Below are positions 33,849 through 45,254 of a stretch of DNA of 64,000 bases, one piece after another. The stretch's first letter is position 1; each line of letters opens with the position of its first letter. The DNA lies in the NCBI GenBank assembly GCA_949752735.1, contig OX457037.1, positions 68,633,755-68,697,754 on the forward strand, in the 5' to 3' direction. The notes beneath the pieces are model-generated. The model was not told the origin of the DNA. It saw only the letters and a list, made by a program, of their open reading frames with translations, and searched no databases. A program made the position numbers and the translations under genes. Source of the DNA: Lumbricus terrestris (lineage: Eukaryota; Annelida; Clitellata; Crassiclitellata; Lumbricidae).

Positions 33849-34174
33849 CAGCGGTGGATCCAGAGGGGCCAATCCGGCCATGGTCCTCCGGCCATATACT
33901 TAGAAATTTCTTTATTTTTGACCAGCTATTATATATTCTGGCTCGGAAAGTTGACGTGCCCCCCCAATGAGCAATTCCGTAGGCCCTACCCACACCACAC
34001 CCACGAAGTCCGCACACGAGGCCCGTACGTCTAAAATAGGTCAACTTTTTGGCGGATTAAATGGTATCTTTTCTTTGGAATTGGAGACAAATGACTAAAA
34101 ATGGTCATCAGATTTTTCGACGACCAAGACCGAAAATTTTGGCCCTCCTTCGAAAATTCCTGTATCCGCCCTTG
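33849..34174. mobile_element. hAT-like MITE of the CARGGGCGGATMCAG family
   Basis: CAGCGGTGGATCCAGAGGGG faces CCTGTATCCGCCCTTG; the flanks CACCCAGG and CACCCTAG match at 6 of 8. It shares ends with 8842-8883 and 18732-19020. Confidence 0.65.
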
Positions 34175-34274
34175 CACCCTAGATCAACATAGGCCTATAT
34201 AATGCAAATCAGACGAATTGATTAAGGCCTACGCTTTAAAGTTCCGTGCGTTGCATTAAATGGTTTCCAAGTGT

Positions 34275-34490
34275 GGGGCGCGGTGGTGTAGTGGGTATAT
34301 GTTCGTCGCCTTGCAGCTGAAGGGCTGCAGGTTCGAATCTACCTCAGGTCGCCGCCCAGGGACCATGGGCAAGTCGTCCACTCGCAATTGCTCAGCGCTT
34401 CGGCGTGAAACTCCGGTGCGGTGTCCGCTCTGTAATCGGGAGCGCCTCTGAGTAGGAAGCTTGAAGGGGCGCTATATAGGCCTAACAAGT
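34275..34490 (+). mobile_element. tRNA-derived SINE, copy 2
   Basis: The head GGGGCGCGGTGGTGTAGTGG contains an A-box-like TGGTGTAGTGGG, and GGTTCGAATCT (34330-34340) is a near-consensus B box, 40 bp on as in tRNA genes. The body (CACTCGCAATTGCTCAGCGC, GAAACTCCGGTGCGGTGTCC) matches the copy at 27998-28170, and the tail is GGCGCTATATAGGCC. RNA polymerase III transcription from the internal promoter is expected for the active parent. Confidence 0.85.
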
Positions 34491-36400
34491 GCGCATACAA
34501 AACCTTAATTGAAGTGGCTACACCCTCGTCTCGCTAACATTGCCTTGCGACAGTTTTGAACTGCAAGTAGGTATACCATTTTGAATTTCCTGTTGGAGAA
34601 AACAGCTCTGTAGCTTCATCATCTAAGGTCCTATAGGCTCTCTCTGCCTTGATTTCCAGTGAGACGTAGAGTGAGGTTACTATGATAAACTAGAATGTAT
34701 CTTTTGGAGAAGAGCGCTTATATATTGTGTTAACGACTCTAGCACCGATACTATTTTGAGGACAGCTATTAAAAAAGGTAAAATAATTAAATATGAGTGA
34801 ATAAGGAGAGCAGGGTGTCCAAAGAGAAAAGTAGGTCTAGCAAGAAAAGAGTGAGAGTATGCAAGATGAGGAAAGGACAGAAGAGCTTAATTTAGTCCGG
34901 TAGCATTGTAAGCTGACATCTTAACAAATTACTCTATTATTTCCATAGATGTAAACCACGATGGAAACGGAATTTGAAAAAACTCACCGTTTTATTCGCA
35001 AAAAAACAACAAAAAACGGAAACGAAAAATAATTTGACTTTGTTACATCTTAAACTGCATTTTGAACTTAAACACCTGGTTTATGCAATTTGATCTTAAT
35101 CGGCAAATAACAACTATTAGTAGGCCAAAATTAATTATAAGTAACATTAATCTACAACAGCTTTTTTCTTATGCCTAACGTACATTGGTTTAATAAGAAA
35201 TTGAGAAAAATAAAGGTATTGAAATCCTTACAAATTCAAATTGCACACTTAGTCCGCATAAGATCATGCTGATCATAACAAAATAAAAATCTAGTCAGAT
35301 GTAAAGACTATAATAGATGTGTATGCCTACTAAATCATAATTGTAATTAAAATTGTTAGGCTACGTATACATGTATTTGCCTAAGAAGTTTATATAAAAA
35401 AATACCGCAAGTCTTATCAATTTCATTTCTTGAAGGGACCCACTAGGCTACATGCATATATAAATTGATGATGTTAAACAATTAAGTAATGACAGTAGTT
35501 AGCTGAATCCTTGAGGAATATCACACAAAAAATAAGGAAAATAAAAGCAGACAGTTCATAAATAAAGCTAAATAAAAAATAAAGGCGGAATAAAATACGA
35601 AAAACATAACTTTTTGGAAACAAATAAAAAAGAAAAAACTTTTAAACAACTATGATTATTTAAGTGCAGATAACAAGAGTGACCAGTTGAGAGTTTTAAT
35701 AAATATAATTAGACCTGCAATAATATCTTCATGTATCAAATTCAGCAACCCATGCTTAATTCTGCTACTGCTGGACTATTATAATAATGACTACCCAAAA
35801 CTGCAGACAAGGAGTACCATCATGATTAGTCTGAACCAGACTATCCCTTTTGCCCAACATGAATTGCCTACCAGGACACAATTAGCAGAAATTGCTATAA
35901 ATGGCACACAAACCAAGCAAAACGACCAAACTAATAAAATTGAGTAGTCATGTGGTAGCACTGTTTTTTTTACAAAAAGTGTTCAAGTAACAAAACATTT
36001 TGAAATTTTACAGAAATTTGAAACGTAACACGGGATAGAAGTTGTACAAAATAGTAGCCTACTTGTACAAAATATTAACAGTACATTCTACTCATTATTA
36101 TATTAGAGTATCACATATTATACCAATAAATAACATAATTTCATATAATAGTAAATAGCACCACGCTATATCAAAATACCATATAATGCAGCAAATAATG
36201 CAAAATTAAGCAATGCAAACAGCAACTAAAAGCTATTAGGCCTGTCAGTTTGTCAATTTTTCAGTCTTGATAAAACACTGGATACAAATGCAATTGAACA
36301 GGTAGAATTTCTTTTCGCTTAAGGGTCATCCATAAAGGATGTCCTTCCCTTTACCCTTGTCCGCAATTAGCCTAACTCCATATCTTTTTGCGGACATCTG
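34491..36400. other. Long AT-rich stretch without recognisable features
   Basis: No exon, element end or tandem repeat stood out. The frame at 35687-35947 has no recognisable domain. Confidence 0.5.
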
Positions 36401-36539
36401 CAAGGTGAGAACTGCTAGGGGTTGAGGGGTTTTAATCCCTTAGTATTTCTTAGGGCCTATATTAGTCTTCTTGTCACACCCCAATACCACGGGAATTATA
36501 GTCTGACCCCCAGCTGTTTTTCTGCAATTCTCATACTGG
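36401..36539. mobile_element. CAGGGTGAGAATTG-family MITE, copy 4
   Basis: CAAGGTGAGAACTGC to GCAATTCTCATACTG with the family's internal order (CTTAGTATTTCTTAG, CACACCCCAATACC). The flanks GACATCTG and GACGTCCG match at 6 of 8. Confidence 0.75.
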
Positions 36540-37024
36540 ACGTCCGAATGCAAAAACCAGCGCCAATGACCAAAAATAAACTATAACATTGTGAATAAAG
36601 TAATTAATAAACCACTAGTTCCATCACATACAAAAGCACAATATATTATATAAAATGTCATATACACTGGCATGATCATTACTCCTTTCATTAGGTCTAC
36701 TCTTGAGCAAATGACCTCAAACTGATGCAACATAAATATCTTAAATGACTAAAAAACTTGGCTCTTTATTGCTGCAGGTGGCACAGGTTTGAATATGGCA
36801 GACTGTACTGAAATAAGTTCTATGTACAAAATTAGGTGAGGTCATCCCCACCGGTCATAGCCCTACCCAATGTCTGCATTTCGTTGACCTCTCTCTCCTC
36901 ATGCAGATGCTCCTTACTTTCAAATGTTAGTACAATGTTAACTGGTCTGGTACGATTTGGCAGCCTGCCTTTCGGCTTCACTTATAGTCAGTTGATGCAT
37001 TACATGATTGATTATGTATCTTAA

Positions 37025-37670
37025 CCCTCGAGTGCCCAAGGGGGGGTCCGACCGGACCCCAGGCCCGTTTTTTCCGGATAACTTTTTAACGGCTATAGAT
37101 ATGCAAAAAGGCTTTTAGGTATTCCTAGAGCAACCATTTGGGCATCGAATGGTATATTTTGCGTGAGTATTGTCCAACCCTGTACCCCACAACCACATCG
37201 TATACTAAGGGTACCGCAAGATTTGCTGCTATTCCTTCGGTAAATGACGCAAGCAAGCATTCTACTGTGTATCATGAGATTTTTACACTGTTATTTTGCA
37301 CCAGGTGGTGCTATTGTGATATAAGATACATCAGTCGACTGAAAATTCATTTTGGATTACATAGAACAATTTATGATATTCCAATCCCTTCTCAAGATTT
37401 TAGCATGAAAACGATAGACTTCCTTCGGTAAATGACGCAAGCAAGCATAAAATGTGTATCAAGAGATTTTACACTATTATTTTACACCAGGTGGTGTTAT
37501 TGTGGTATAAGATACATCAATCGATTGCAAATTCATCTGGGAATACATAGAACTAAATTCTGTAACGATATTCCAATCCCTTCTCAAGATATTACCATGA
37601 AAACGCTGGGGTCCGCGCGGACCCCCCCTTGGACCTTCGTGTACCAAAAAATACCTTGGGCACTCGAGTG
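37025..37670. mobile_element. piggyBac-type MITE at TTAA
   Basis: TTAA flanks both sides (37021-37024, 37671-37674). The ends are CCCTCGAGTGCCCAAGG and CCTTGGGCACTCGAGTG. Subterminal GGGGTCCGNNCGGACCCC-like palindromes occur at both ends. The interior is an approximate direct duplication: 37228-37400 and 37422-37600 both run from TTCCTTCGGTAAATGACGCA to GATATTCCAATCCCTTCTCA. No transposase. Confidence 0.88.
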
Positions 37671-37901
37671 TTAAATATAAATGATAGAGCTACAGAACAT
37701 CTGAGAATAAGCAATTTAATAACAGCATGCTAAATAAATACAGAATCAATTGACAATTGAATACTTCTTATACACTTGAGTGAAAGTGGTAAAGTCTCTG
37801 CTTTTGCAAACAAAAACAATCACATTAGATTCATCATCAGTGAAATCATAAGAAATAATAAAAAAAATTACCATCCTTGTAAACGAAATAATTACCTTTA
37901 A

Positions 37902-38894
37902 TTACACAAAATTGTTAAATTTGAAAATCGAAATCCGTTGATTTTTCACTTCATTGACAGCCACAAACATTCGATCAGTTGACTTGTCCAGAAGAATTTT
38001 CCCTGGATCTTCCAATTCATGCTTTTGTTTTTTAGAGAGAATTTCTCTCCTGAATTCCAAATCGGAATTCAGTAACAAAACACGGTTGTTAACTTGATCA
38101 GAAACCATCACGAATCCGTTCCAATCGATGGCCAAATAGAAAGGCTGATTCATCTGTTCGTTTGTAGATCCACATTCCCTACCAAACGACTTCTTAAGGT
38201 TTCCATCTGCATCCACTAAACACACCATATGCAGATTATCTTTAGCAGAGGCATGACTGACCACGAAATGACCATTGGTCAGTTTTATAGCATGCCTTGG
38301 ATTACAAATACCCGGTGCCTCTGATTTTAGAATTATTTCACGTATCAATTGTCCATCTGGTGAATATTCAATTAACTTATTCTTCCCAAAAACAGTTAAA
38401 ATGACATTAAATTCAGCTGTAACAGAGAGACATCCGCAGTCATCTCCTGTTGACCAATTCCTTAGTAATTTTCCATCTGGATCAACTCTTAAGATTTCTT
38501 TCGACTGAGGTTGGCCTTTGTAATCGATGAAGTAGAGACATTTGTTTCTGTCGCAGGATACAATATCCATTGGCCAAATTAAATATTCTTTCAAATTGCA
38601 TTGGCGAATGAATTTCAATTCCATTGAATCATAAACTTCAACTTCTGAACTTTCTTCGATCACAACAAACAATTCCTTGTTTAGGATTGCCAATCCATCA
38701 ATTCTTTTCTTTCCTTCTTTCAAGGCCTTTGATCTGATTGTCTGAACCAGAACTGGATCCAATGTGTATATAAGGTTTTCTGAAAATAAAAACAAATTAC
38801 GTAAATAAATATTAGCATAGATTCCCTCACATTTGTCTGATAAGAACTGGAAAATACGGTATTCTTCAGAAGATATGACTTTAATCATGGACAT
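37902..38894 (-). CDS. NHL-repeat beta-propeller protein
   Basis: 330 codons from ATG 38894, uninterrupted. From about residue 60 onward the protein consists of propeller-blade units: VVIEESSEVEVYDS, CLYFIDYKG, ILRVDPDGKLLRNWS, LIEYSPDGQLIREI, HAIKLTNGHFVVSHA, LVDADGNLKKSFG, FYLAIDWNGFVMVSDQVNNR, ILLDKSTDRMFVAVNE. These match NHL-type blades (G-x-(V/I)-D and N-x-R-(V/I)). NHL propellers bind proteins or RNA in TRIM and related proteins. There is no RING, B-box or coiled coil in this exon. A strong acceptor (TTTGTTTCTCTGCAG) ends 6 bp before the ATG, so a 5' UTR exon, or upstream coding exons, are spliced to it. The kinase exons lie 1.3 kb upstream on the same strand; a fusion is possible but not shown. 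No polyadenylation signal was identified. Confidence 0.8.
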   Translation of the reverse strand: MSMIKVISSEEYRIFQFLSDKCEGIYANIYLRNLFLFSENLIYTLDPVLVQTIRSKALKEGKKRIDGLAILNKELFVVIEESSEVEVYDSMELKFIRQCNLKEYLIWPMDIVSCDRNKCLYFIDYKGQPQSKEILRVDPDGKLLRNWSTGDDCGCLSVTAEFNVILTVFGKNKLIEYSPDGQLIREIILKSEAPGICNPRHAIKLTNGHFVVSHASAKDNLHMVCLVDADGNLKKSFGRECGSTNEQMNQPFYLAIDWNGFVMVSDQVNNRVLLLNSDLEFRREILSKKQKHELEDPGKILLDKSTDRMFVAVNEVKNQRISIFKFNNFV

Positions 38895-38900
38895 CCGTAA

Positions 38901-39779
38901 CTGCAGAGAAACAAACTAAACAGAAACTAAAAGAGATTGAGACAAACAAATAGGAACACAGAGAAAATTAGACAGACAAAGAAACATGTCACCTAGCAAG
39001 AGTGATAGAAACAGAAACTTATAGAGTATCCTTGTTTCCAACAAGCACATTCAAGGATTTCTAGCTTCGACATAAAAGCTTCTCAACTTAGAAGAACTTA
39101 TGTCGCATTAATTTTTTTATTTTGCAAAGGTAGAAATTATTTATAACAAATGGGTATTAAAAAAACTTTAAATAAAGTAGTTCAGAAAGAGATTAGCGGT
39201 AATATTATTGTAAAATAGTAGGCATAAAAATATGGTCTGACTTTTAAATTAAAGCCTTAGTGCTTCAAATAAGCATTTTAAATAAGCTTAGGTTTTAATC
39301 GGCACCCAATATTAGCACTAAGTATGTCCCTCATAGAGCTATTTACAAAACCCAAAGAAACCGTACTCTCTCTCTCTAAATAATGCACCAAGCAAACATT
39401 TCTGTCAAGATCCTGGTTCAAATAGTTCTGTCTCTATTTCCAAGGCAATGAAGGGACTTGTACTCAATGTTGTAGTTCACATCAATGGTGGTCCTACAGT
39501 AGACAGTGCCTTCAACATCAACTCCTGTCAGACAGCAGATAGACTGTACTGCTTTGCTGGCGCACTTTGCTTGAGCCAGGTTAATGTCATTAAGCTGCAA
39601 AATATATTATGCCTTGTATGTGCTTCCTGGCATTGAAATATTTGGAGCATAATGCCACCAATATGGACCATTTATATAAAGTCTCTTATTTCTCAAAAGG
39701 TAGTATCTAAGTAATCGATCCTGTAAATAGGCTGCAATACATCGGACTAATCGCATGACAGTCAGGTATTCATAATCAG
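38901..39779. other. No confident feature
   Basis: Pyrimidine-rich on the minus strand close to the NHL exon, as expected for an intron end. A minus-strand open stretch at 39421-39597 after a TTTTGCAG acceptor is discussed under rejected items. Confidence 0.4.
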
Positions 39780-39999
39780 TGGGTCAGTCCATGTGAAATC
39801 ACCGAAGGCCTGTAAACCATGTTGCACGCGTTTTTCACACACCCACTCCATATCCATTAGCCATAAAATGCATGATGAAAACTTCAAAATGATGCACAAA
39901 TATATATCATACTATAAAATAGCAAATCACAGACAAATCTGATATGAGCCAGTTACATGTTACTTTGCATATTTGATAATATCACATGGACTGACCCTA
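39780..39999. mobile_element. MITE with GGGTCAGTCCATGTGA ends
   Basis: GGGTCAGTCCATGTGAAATC faces ATATCACATGGACTGACCC about 200 bp apart. No clear target duplication; superfamily open. Confidence 0.7.
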
Positions 40000-40185
40000 T
40001 TGACTGTACCGGTACTTGCAATAATTGAAAATAAGACTAAAACAAAGATGAAAAATTTATAAATGAATTATAAGATACATAAAAATCATGCACTGGATGG
40101 ATTCAGTTTGAAAAAATTACAGTGCAAATATATCTCTGGCCTATACTCTGCACAGAGATAAACATCAACACAAACATAGTCTTGC

Positions 40186-40266
40186 CTTTAGTGCTCTTAA
40201 TACAAGTCAGCTGATCAATGACTTCTTTAAAATGAGGTCTGGTCCTTGTTTCAGGACACCAACAGT
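40186..40266 (-). CDS. Kinase exon, subdomain XI
   Basis: 81 bp with acceptor TATTTTAG|AC and a GC donor AAAG|GCAAGA. It reads AC + 26 codons + G and holds CW and RP motifs that end the kinase fold. Confidence 0.8.
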
Positions 40267-43200
40267 CTAAAATATACCAAATGTATTTTAGTGAACAAGT
40301 ACAAAAACATTATTACAAAGGAGGCAATAAAAAAATTTAAAAGATTCAAATTAAACAGTCATTGCATGGTGTTTGAAGGCACCTTATCAAAGCTACGAAA
40401 GATTGGAAGCTGGCATATGATGGACACATCATGAGAAGAGAGGGGAGTCGTTTGGAGGATATAATTCAAGGCACAACCTGCATGGTCACATGCGTAAGGT
40501 AGGCCAAAAACGAAATGGATGGATAACACCAGAATCAGGACTGAATTTTCAATGGCGAACTGATAAAGAGGGTCAAGAATAGACAGCAACATTTGGAGAT
40601 AAATTGATTGTGTACAACACAGCCAAGGAGAGTATGAGGCTGATTCAAGTATTGATTTAGTTAGCGACTGGGTCAAAAACTGATTAGGTACTGTAGGTTT
40701 TCTGAGAATTTACAAGTCCAGCCTGCTGCTCTGTTGACTTACATGTATGATAATGCAAGGTTAGCCAATATTTCTGGTTTCAAGTAGAGTCAGCTATTTT
40801 TTTCAGCAATAGGTACAAAACGGATATATTCACACTAATTTGACCATATACATCCACATTGTCCCTGAATACGCGGTTGGAAATAATGTAAATTCTCAAA
40901 GTCTATGCATATATTATATAATATGTGACTGTGTCTGAGTGAAGTTTCACAAGTCGGACAACTTCTGGACGAGCTAATTTGCTACAAAATCCCTCAGATG
41001 CTATGTAGGTCTTAAGCATAGAAAGAGTCACAATACGTTCTTTGCTCACAATGTATTATTCATTCCTTGTGTTAGATTTATGTAGATTTTCGCTGCTCAA
41101 GTTTTTTTTTATCACATCATCATAGCCTACAAAAGAAACTAATTTGAAGCCATGTACATTGTACATTGAGTAATGATTATTATGTATGATCGTCTTTATG
41201 AATTACGCGCCAGAAACATAACTGGCTCGACAATAGCTAGCATGTATAGCAAGTAAGGGCTGTACTGATTGAAAAAAATTAATCGATTAATTTCCAAAAT
41301 TCAATTTTGATTATCAATAAGAATTTATTACCGGTACTTTTTTGGGTCGCAAAGGTTCGTCAGCCACTCATTCGCGTGAGTAGAGCAGGGAGGAGACCTG
41401 ACCGACGACTCCAATTGGAGCGTAAACTCGGAACCGCCCTGGGTTGGCGAACCAAAGTCCACCGTGCCCACCTTCTCGTGGGGCGACCTGTTAGTAACCC
41501 CTCCATATGGAGGGGTGAACGAACGGGCACGGATGGCAAATGGGGGGAAGGCAATGGCAAACAACCCCTATCTTCTGCCAAAAAAACAGTTATGATGTAT
41601 CGAAGAAGTAAAACAACGATAGTCGCCAAAGGTGTGACCCTCAGGCCTGAGGGCGACTTAATGGCTACTGGGGAAGAGCCCATTGACGAGTTGGGAGCTT
41701 CGGGTTCGAATGAAGCCACAGGACCAAAGCCGAAAGGACGTCCAGCGGCGGATATGGCCATGAAGCAAAGACTTGACATGAGCTGCAAAAAATCTTTGAA
41801 GGTCGGAACGTGGAATGTCAGAAGCATGCAGAGTGGGAAGATGGACATCATCCAAAAAGAGATGGGAAGGATGAACATAGCGATACTGGGATTATGTGAG
41901 ACCAGATGGAAGGGAAAAGGACATTTCAGATGGAATGGTTTAAAGATAGTAATGTCGGGCAGGAGGAGAGGGGGAGGAACGGAGTTGCAATTATGTGCGA
42001 TAGGAAGAGCGCTGATGCGATAATGGGGTATAATACAGTGAGTGACAGAGTACTGAGTGCAAGATTTAGGGGAGGAATGATCAATACGACAATCATACAG
42101 GTATATGCCCCTACAGCAATGGCGGAGGAGGAGGAACAAGAAGCTTTCTACATAGACCTGCAAGGCACAATTGACGCAACACCGAGGGGAGACATACTGG
42201 TGATCATGGGTGACTTTAACGCGAAAGTTGGTGAGGATAGAAACGGATGGGAAGAAGTAGTGGGTTTGGGTGTACGGAATGAGGCGGTGAGGAGAATGGT
42301 GGAGTTCTGCGATTCCAATGAGCTACGAATAATGAACACGTGGTTCGAACAACCGAAAAGAAGACTTTATACATGGACGACGCCGGATGGAAAACACAGG
42401 AATCAGATCGACTACGTGGTGGTGAACAAAAGATGGAAGAGCATGATAAAAGATGTTAGAACAAGACCGGGGGCGGATTGCGGAACAGACCACGAGATAA
42501 TAGTGGCTACATTGCAGCTAAAGTTGAAGAAGATGAAGAGAGGCAAAAGACTGACCAGTTTCGATTGCAAAGGCATAACACCAGAATACAGAGTGGAGAT
42601 AATGAATAGGTTTGAGATCTTAGAGAGAGAGACGATACAATGGAAGAGGAGGATGCAAACAAGCTGTGGACAAAGATGAAAACTGCGATCCAGGAGGCGA
42701 CGGAGAAACATGTACCAAAGAAAACATCAAGGAAAATTACCCCATGGCTATCCAAAGAGGCCATTGAGGTGGCAATGGAAAGGAGAGAAGCAAAGAAGAA
42801 AGGGAACAGGGATAGGGTAAAAACATTGAATAAGGCTTTCCAAAGAAAGGCAAGAAAGGATAAGGAAAACCATCTCAAGGAAATGTGCAGGGAGCTGGAG
42901 GAAGAAGGGAAGAAAGGAAGAACTAAAGAACTGTTTGCAAAGATAAAGGAAATAACGAAGACAGCAGGCCCTAGAATGGGCTCACTCAAAGCGAAGGATG
43001 GGAAGATAATAGGAGATGTGGAGGAGATGAAGGAAAGGTGGAGAGTATACGGAAGAGCTGTACCAGGAGGACGAACGTGTCGTGAAGGAAAACATCAAAA
43101 TAGAGGAAGCTGAAAACGAACCAGAGATATTGGAGGCAGAGGTGGAGTGGGCGATAAAACAGCTCAAGGACAACAAAGCACCAGGACATGATGGAATACC

Positions 43201-45188
43201 TATAGAACTGGTAAAAGCGTGAGATGAAGCAGTGGTGAGGACTATTACAAAACTATGCAATCAAATCTGGAGAACTGGGAAATGGCCGGAGGACTCGAAA
43301 AGGTCAGTGTTCATACCAATATTCAAGAAAGGAGATGCGAGAGAGTGTGAAAATTATCGAACGATAGCGATGATATCACACACGAGCAAAATACTCCTCA
43401 AAATAATCCACAAAAGAATGGAGAAGACAATTGAAAGGGAATTACCAGCCAACCAAGCGAGATTCAGGAAGGCGCGAGGAACGCGCGATCACATCGCCAA
43501 TATAAGGTGGATTATGGAGAGACAGAGGGAGTACGGGCAAGAGGTGCATATGTGTTTTATAGACTATATAGTAAGGCGTTTGATTGCATAGACCATACAC
43601 TACTGTGGAGGACGCTGATTGAGATGGGAATTCCGAAGCATCTGGTTAAACTACTGAAAGGCCTTTATGTGGATCAAGAGGTGGTAATAAGAACTGAATA
43701 TGGAGACATAGGGAAATTTAAAATAAGGAAAGGAGTGAGGCAGGGGTGCATTCTGTCCCCTTTTCTGTTCAATCTGTATGCCGAGAGAATTATGAGGAGG
43801 GCTGGATTGGAGGAGGCAACAGAGGGGGTAAAAATAGCGGGAAAATACTGAATAATTTGAGGTACGCCGATGATACGACATTATTGGCGGGGAAGAGGGA
43901 CGACCTGGCCGAGTTCATAAGAAGAGTCAGGATGGAAAGCGAAAAGGCGGGACTATACTTCAATGTAAAGAAAACAAAGGTTATGACAACTGCAACATGG
44001 GAAAACTTTGAGGTGGATGGAGAAACGATAGAGGTAGTATCGAGCTTCACATTCCTGGGATCTATGATAGAGAAGGAGGGAAGAAGTGATATGGAAATAA
44101 GGCGGAGGGTAACAATGGGGAAAACGGCAATGAACGGTCTGGGAAAGATTTGGAAGGATAAATACGTGAGTAGGGAAACAAAGAAAAGACTGGTAAGAGC
44201 ACTGATCTTCCCAGTGGTCCTATATGGATGCGAAACATGGACAAAGACACGGGATATGGAAAGGAAAATCAACGCGTGCGAGATGTGGATTTGGAGAAAG
44301 GTGCTAAGGATTTCATGGACGGAGAAGAGAACTAACGAATCGGTGCGTGGGGAGCTCGGAATAGAGAGAGAGGAGACACTGCAGCAAACAGCAACTTGGA
44401 GGAAATTGAGCTACTTCGGCCATGTGATGAGATCTAAAGGTTTGGAAAAAGAGCTGATGACGGCATGCGGTGAGGGAAGGAAGAGACGCGGAAGACCAAG
44501 GAAGAGATGGTTGGATGAGGTACAGGAAAAGTCTGGCTTGAGCCTGGAGCAGCTAAGAGAGGCGACAGGAGAGAGGAGAGACTGGAGAGGATACATCAAA
44601 ACTGTCGCCAGAGCTCCAAGAGCTGACGGCACCAGATGACTTTTGTTTCTGTTATGTACAGTATAAGAAATGGCTAAAAATGTAGTCACTGAGCCAGTAA
44701 CCACTTTGTAAATATCACTTCAATCATTCCACACGCTGAAGGTGATACACATCAGCAATGTGCTTGAACCATGGCAAGCAAACTGTTTATTATAATGAAA
44801 CAATTAATTTTTTGGACCATTTTCAACTTCCATCAGCAATTACCTTAGAAGAAAAATGATTGCTTACCTTTCCGCAAACATGTTTCACATTATCATTGTT
44901 TGCCATATTGTTTACTCTAGAAATGGGCTGCAAGAAACCATGAAATAAGCCCAAAATTACTCAAACAAACTTAAATCAATTAGTTAAATTCCACAGCTCT
45001 GGTAATAAGCCAGCATCTGATATTTTAGTGTAAGCTTACCATGAAGAAGGGTTTTAAACCCTTCAGGAGTAGATTCAGGAATGGAGAGTTTGAGCTTGTC
45101 AGCCATTGCATTTAGAATCATTGTTGTATTGTCTAAACCTGTATGCGGAAGCTGCCTTGTCAACATCTCCCACACAACTACACCATAG
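40186..45188 (-). CDS. Tyrosine-kinase-like protein kinase, two 3' catalytic-domain exons
   Basis: Exons 45188-45040 and 40266-40186 join G|AC (Asp) in frame. They encode the C-terminal lobe of a protein kinase: YGVVVWEMLTRQLPHTGLD (subdomain IX), KLSIPESTPEGFKTLLHDC, then CWCPETRTRPHFKEVIDQL (subdomain XI; CW plus the conserved Arg that pairs with the APE Glu). The wording is closest to TKL-group kinases such as ZAK and other mixed-lineage MAP3Ks. The catalytic HRD and DFG exons must lie upstream, beyond the retrotransposon block or outside the window. The second exon ends AAAG|GCAAGA, a GC-AG donor, leaving one G. Splicing to either acceptor I see downstream (39597 or 38900) reaches a stop within seven codons, so the true 3' end is unresolved. 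The intervening intron contains an RTE element. Confidence 0.75.
40395..40670 (+). pseudogene. Remnant of an RTE-type LINE C-terminus
   Basis: Broken plus-strand reading with YDGHIMRRE, LEDIIQG and a Gly/Lys-rich KVGQKRNGW resembles the conserved FGHVMR...RGRPRKRW tail of RTE-like polyproteins, compare 44420-44520. Strongly decayed. Confidence 0.4.
40671..41339. other. No feature recognised (kinase intron)
   Basis: AT-rich sequence without structure I can support. Confidence 0.4.
41340..44640 (+). mobile_element. Dead RTE-type non-LTR retrotransposon
   Basis: About 3.3 kb, near full length for RTE. One polyprotein is spread over all three frames: endonuclease (LKVGTWNVRSM at 41800, CETRWKG, GDFNAKVGED, GTDHEIIVA), then RT (KDNKAPGHDGIP, SKAFDCIDH, GVRQGCILSPFLFNLY, LRYADDTTLLAG with the catalytic Asp pair), then the C-terminal FGHVMRS and RRGRPRKRWLDEV. 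Frameshifts lie near 41970, 42650, 43045, 43565 and 43840, and an in-frame TGA at 43220-43222. The C-terminal frame from 43840 to 44639 is intact. It lies antisense in the intron between the two kinase exons. No target duplication was identified; the 5' boundary is approximate. Confidence 0.88.
44641..44867. other. No feature recognised
   Basis: Short AT-rich part of the kinase intron after the RTE element. Confidence 0.4.
44868..44927 (-). other. Candidate 60-bp alternative exon in the kinase intron
   Basis: Flanked by a strong acceptor (TTTCTTGCAG) and donor (GGAAAG|GTAAGC). Open in phase 0 (starts PISRVNN), but after the preceding kinase exon (one G left over) it hits TAG at the fourth codon. 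If used, it would act as a premature-stop exon. It may equally be a chance pair of sites. Confidence 0.25.
45040..45188 (-). CDS. Kinase exon, subdomains IX-X
   Basis: 149 bp with acceptor TTGTTTTAG|CT and donor TTCATG|GTAAGC. It reads C + 49 codons + G, starting at the Tyr-Gly-Val-Val of subdomain IX. Confidence 0.8.
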
Positions 45189-45254
45189 CTAAAACAACCA
45201 TATACCAATCATATGAATAATTTATCTGCTAAGACCTATTTACAATGTACTACA

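Noticed and set aside
39421..39597. Minus-strand exon candidate of 59 codons after a TTTTGCAG acceptor
   Set aside because: Open only in phase 0, whereas the upstream kinase exon leaves one G, giving GCT TAA at once. No good donor follows and no domain is recognisable.
41360..42163. 267-codon minus-strand frame
   Set aside because: Antisense shadow of the RTE endonuclease region.
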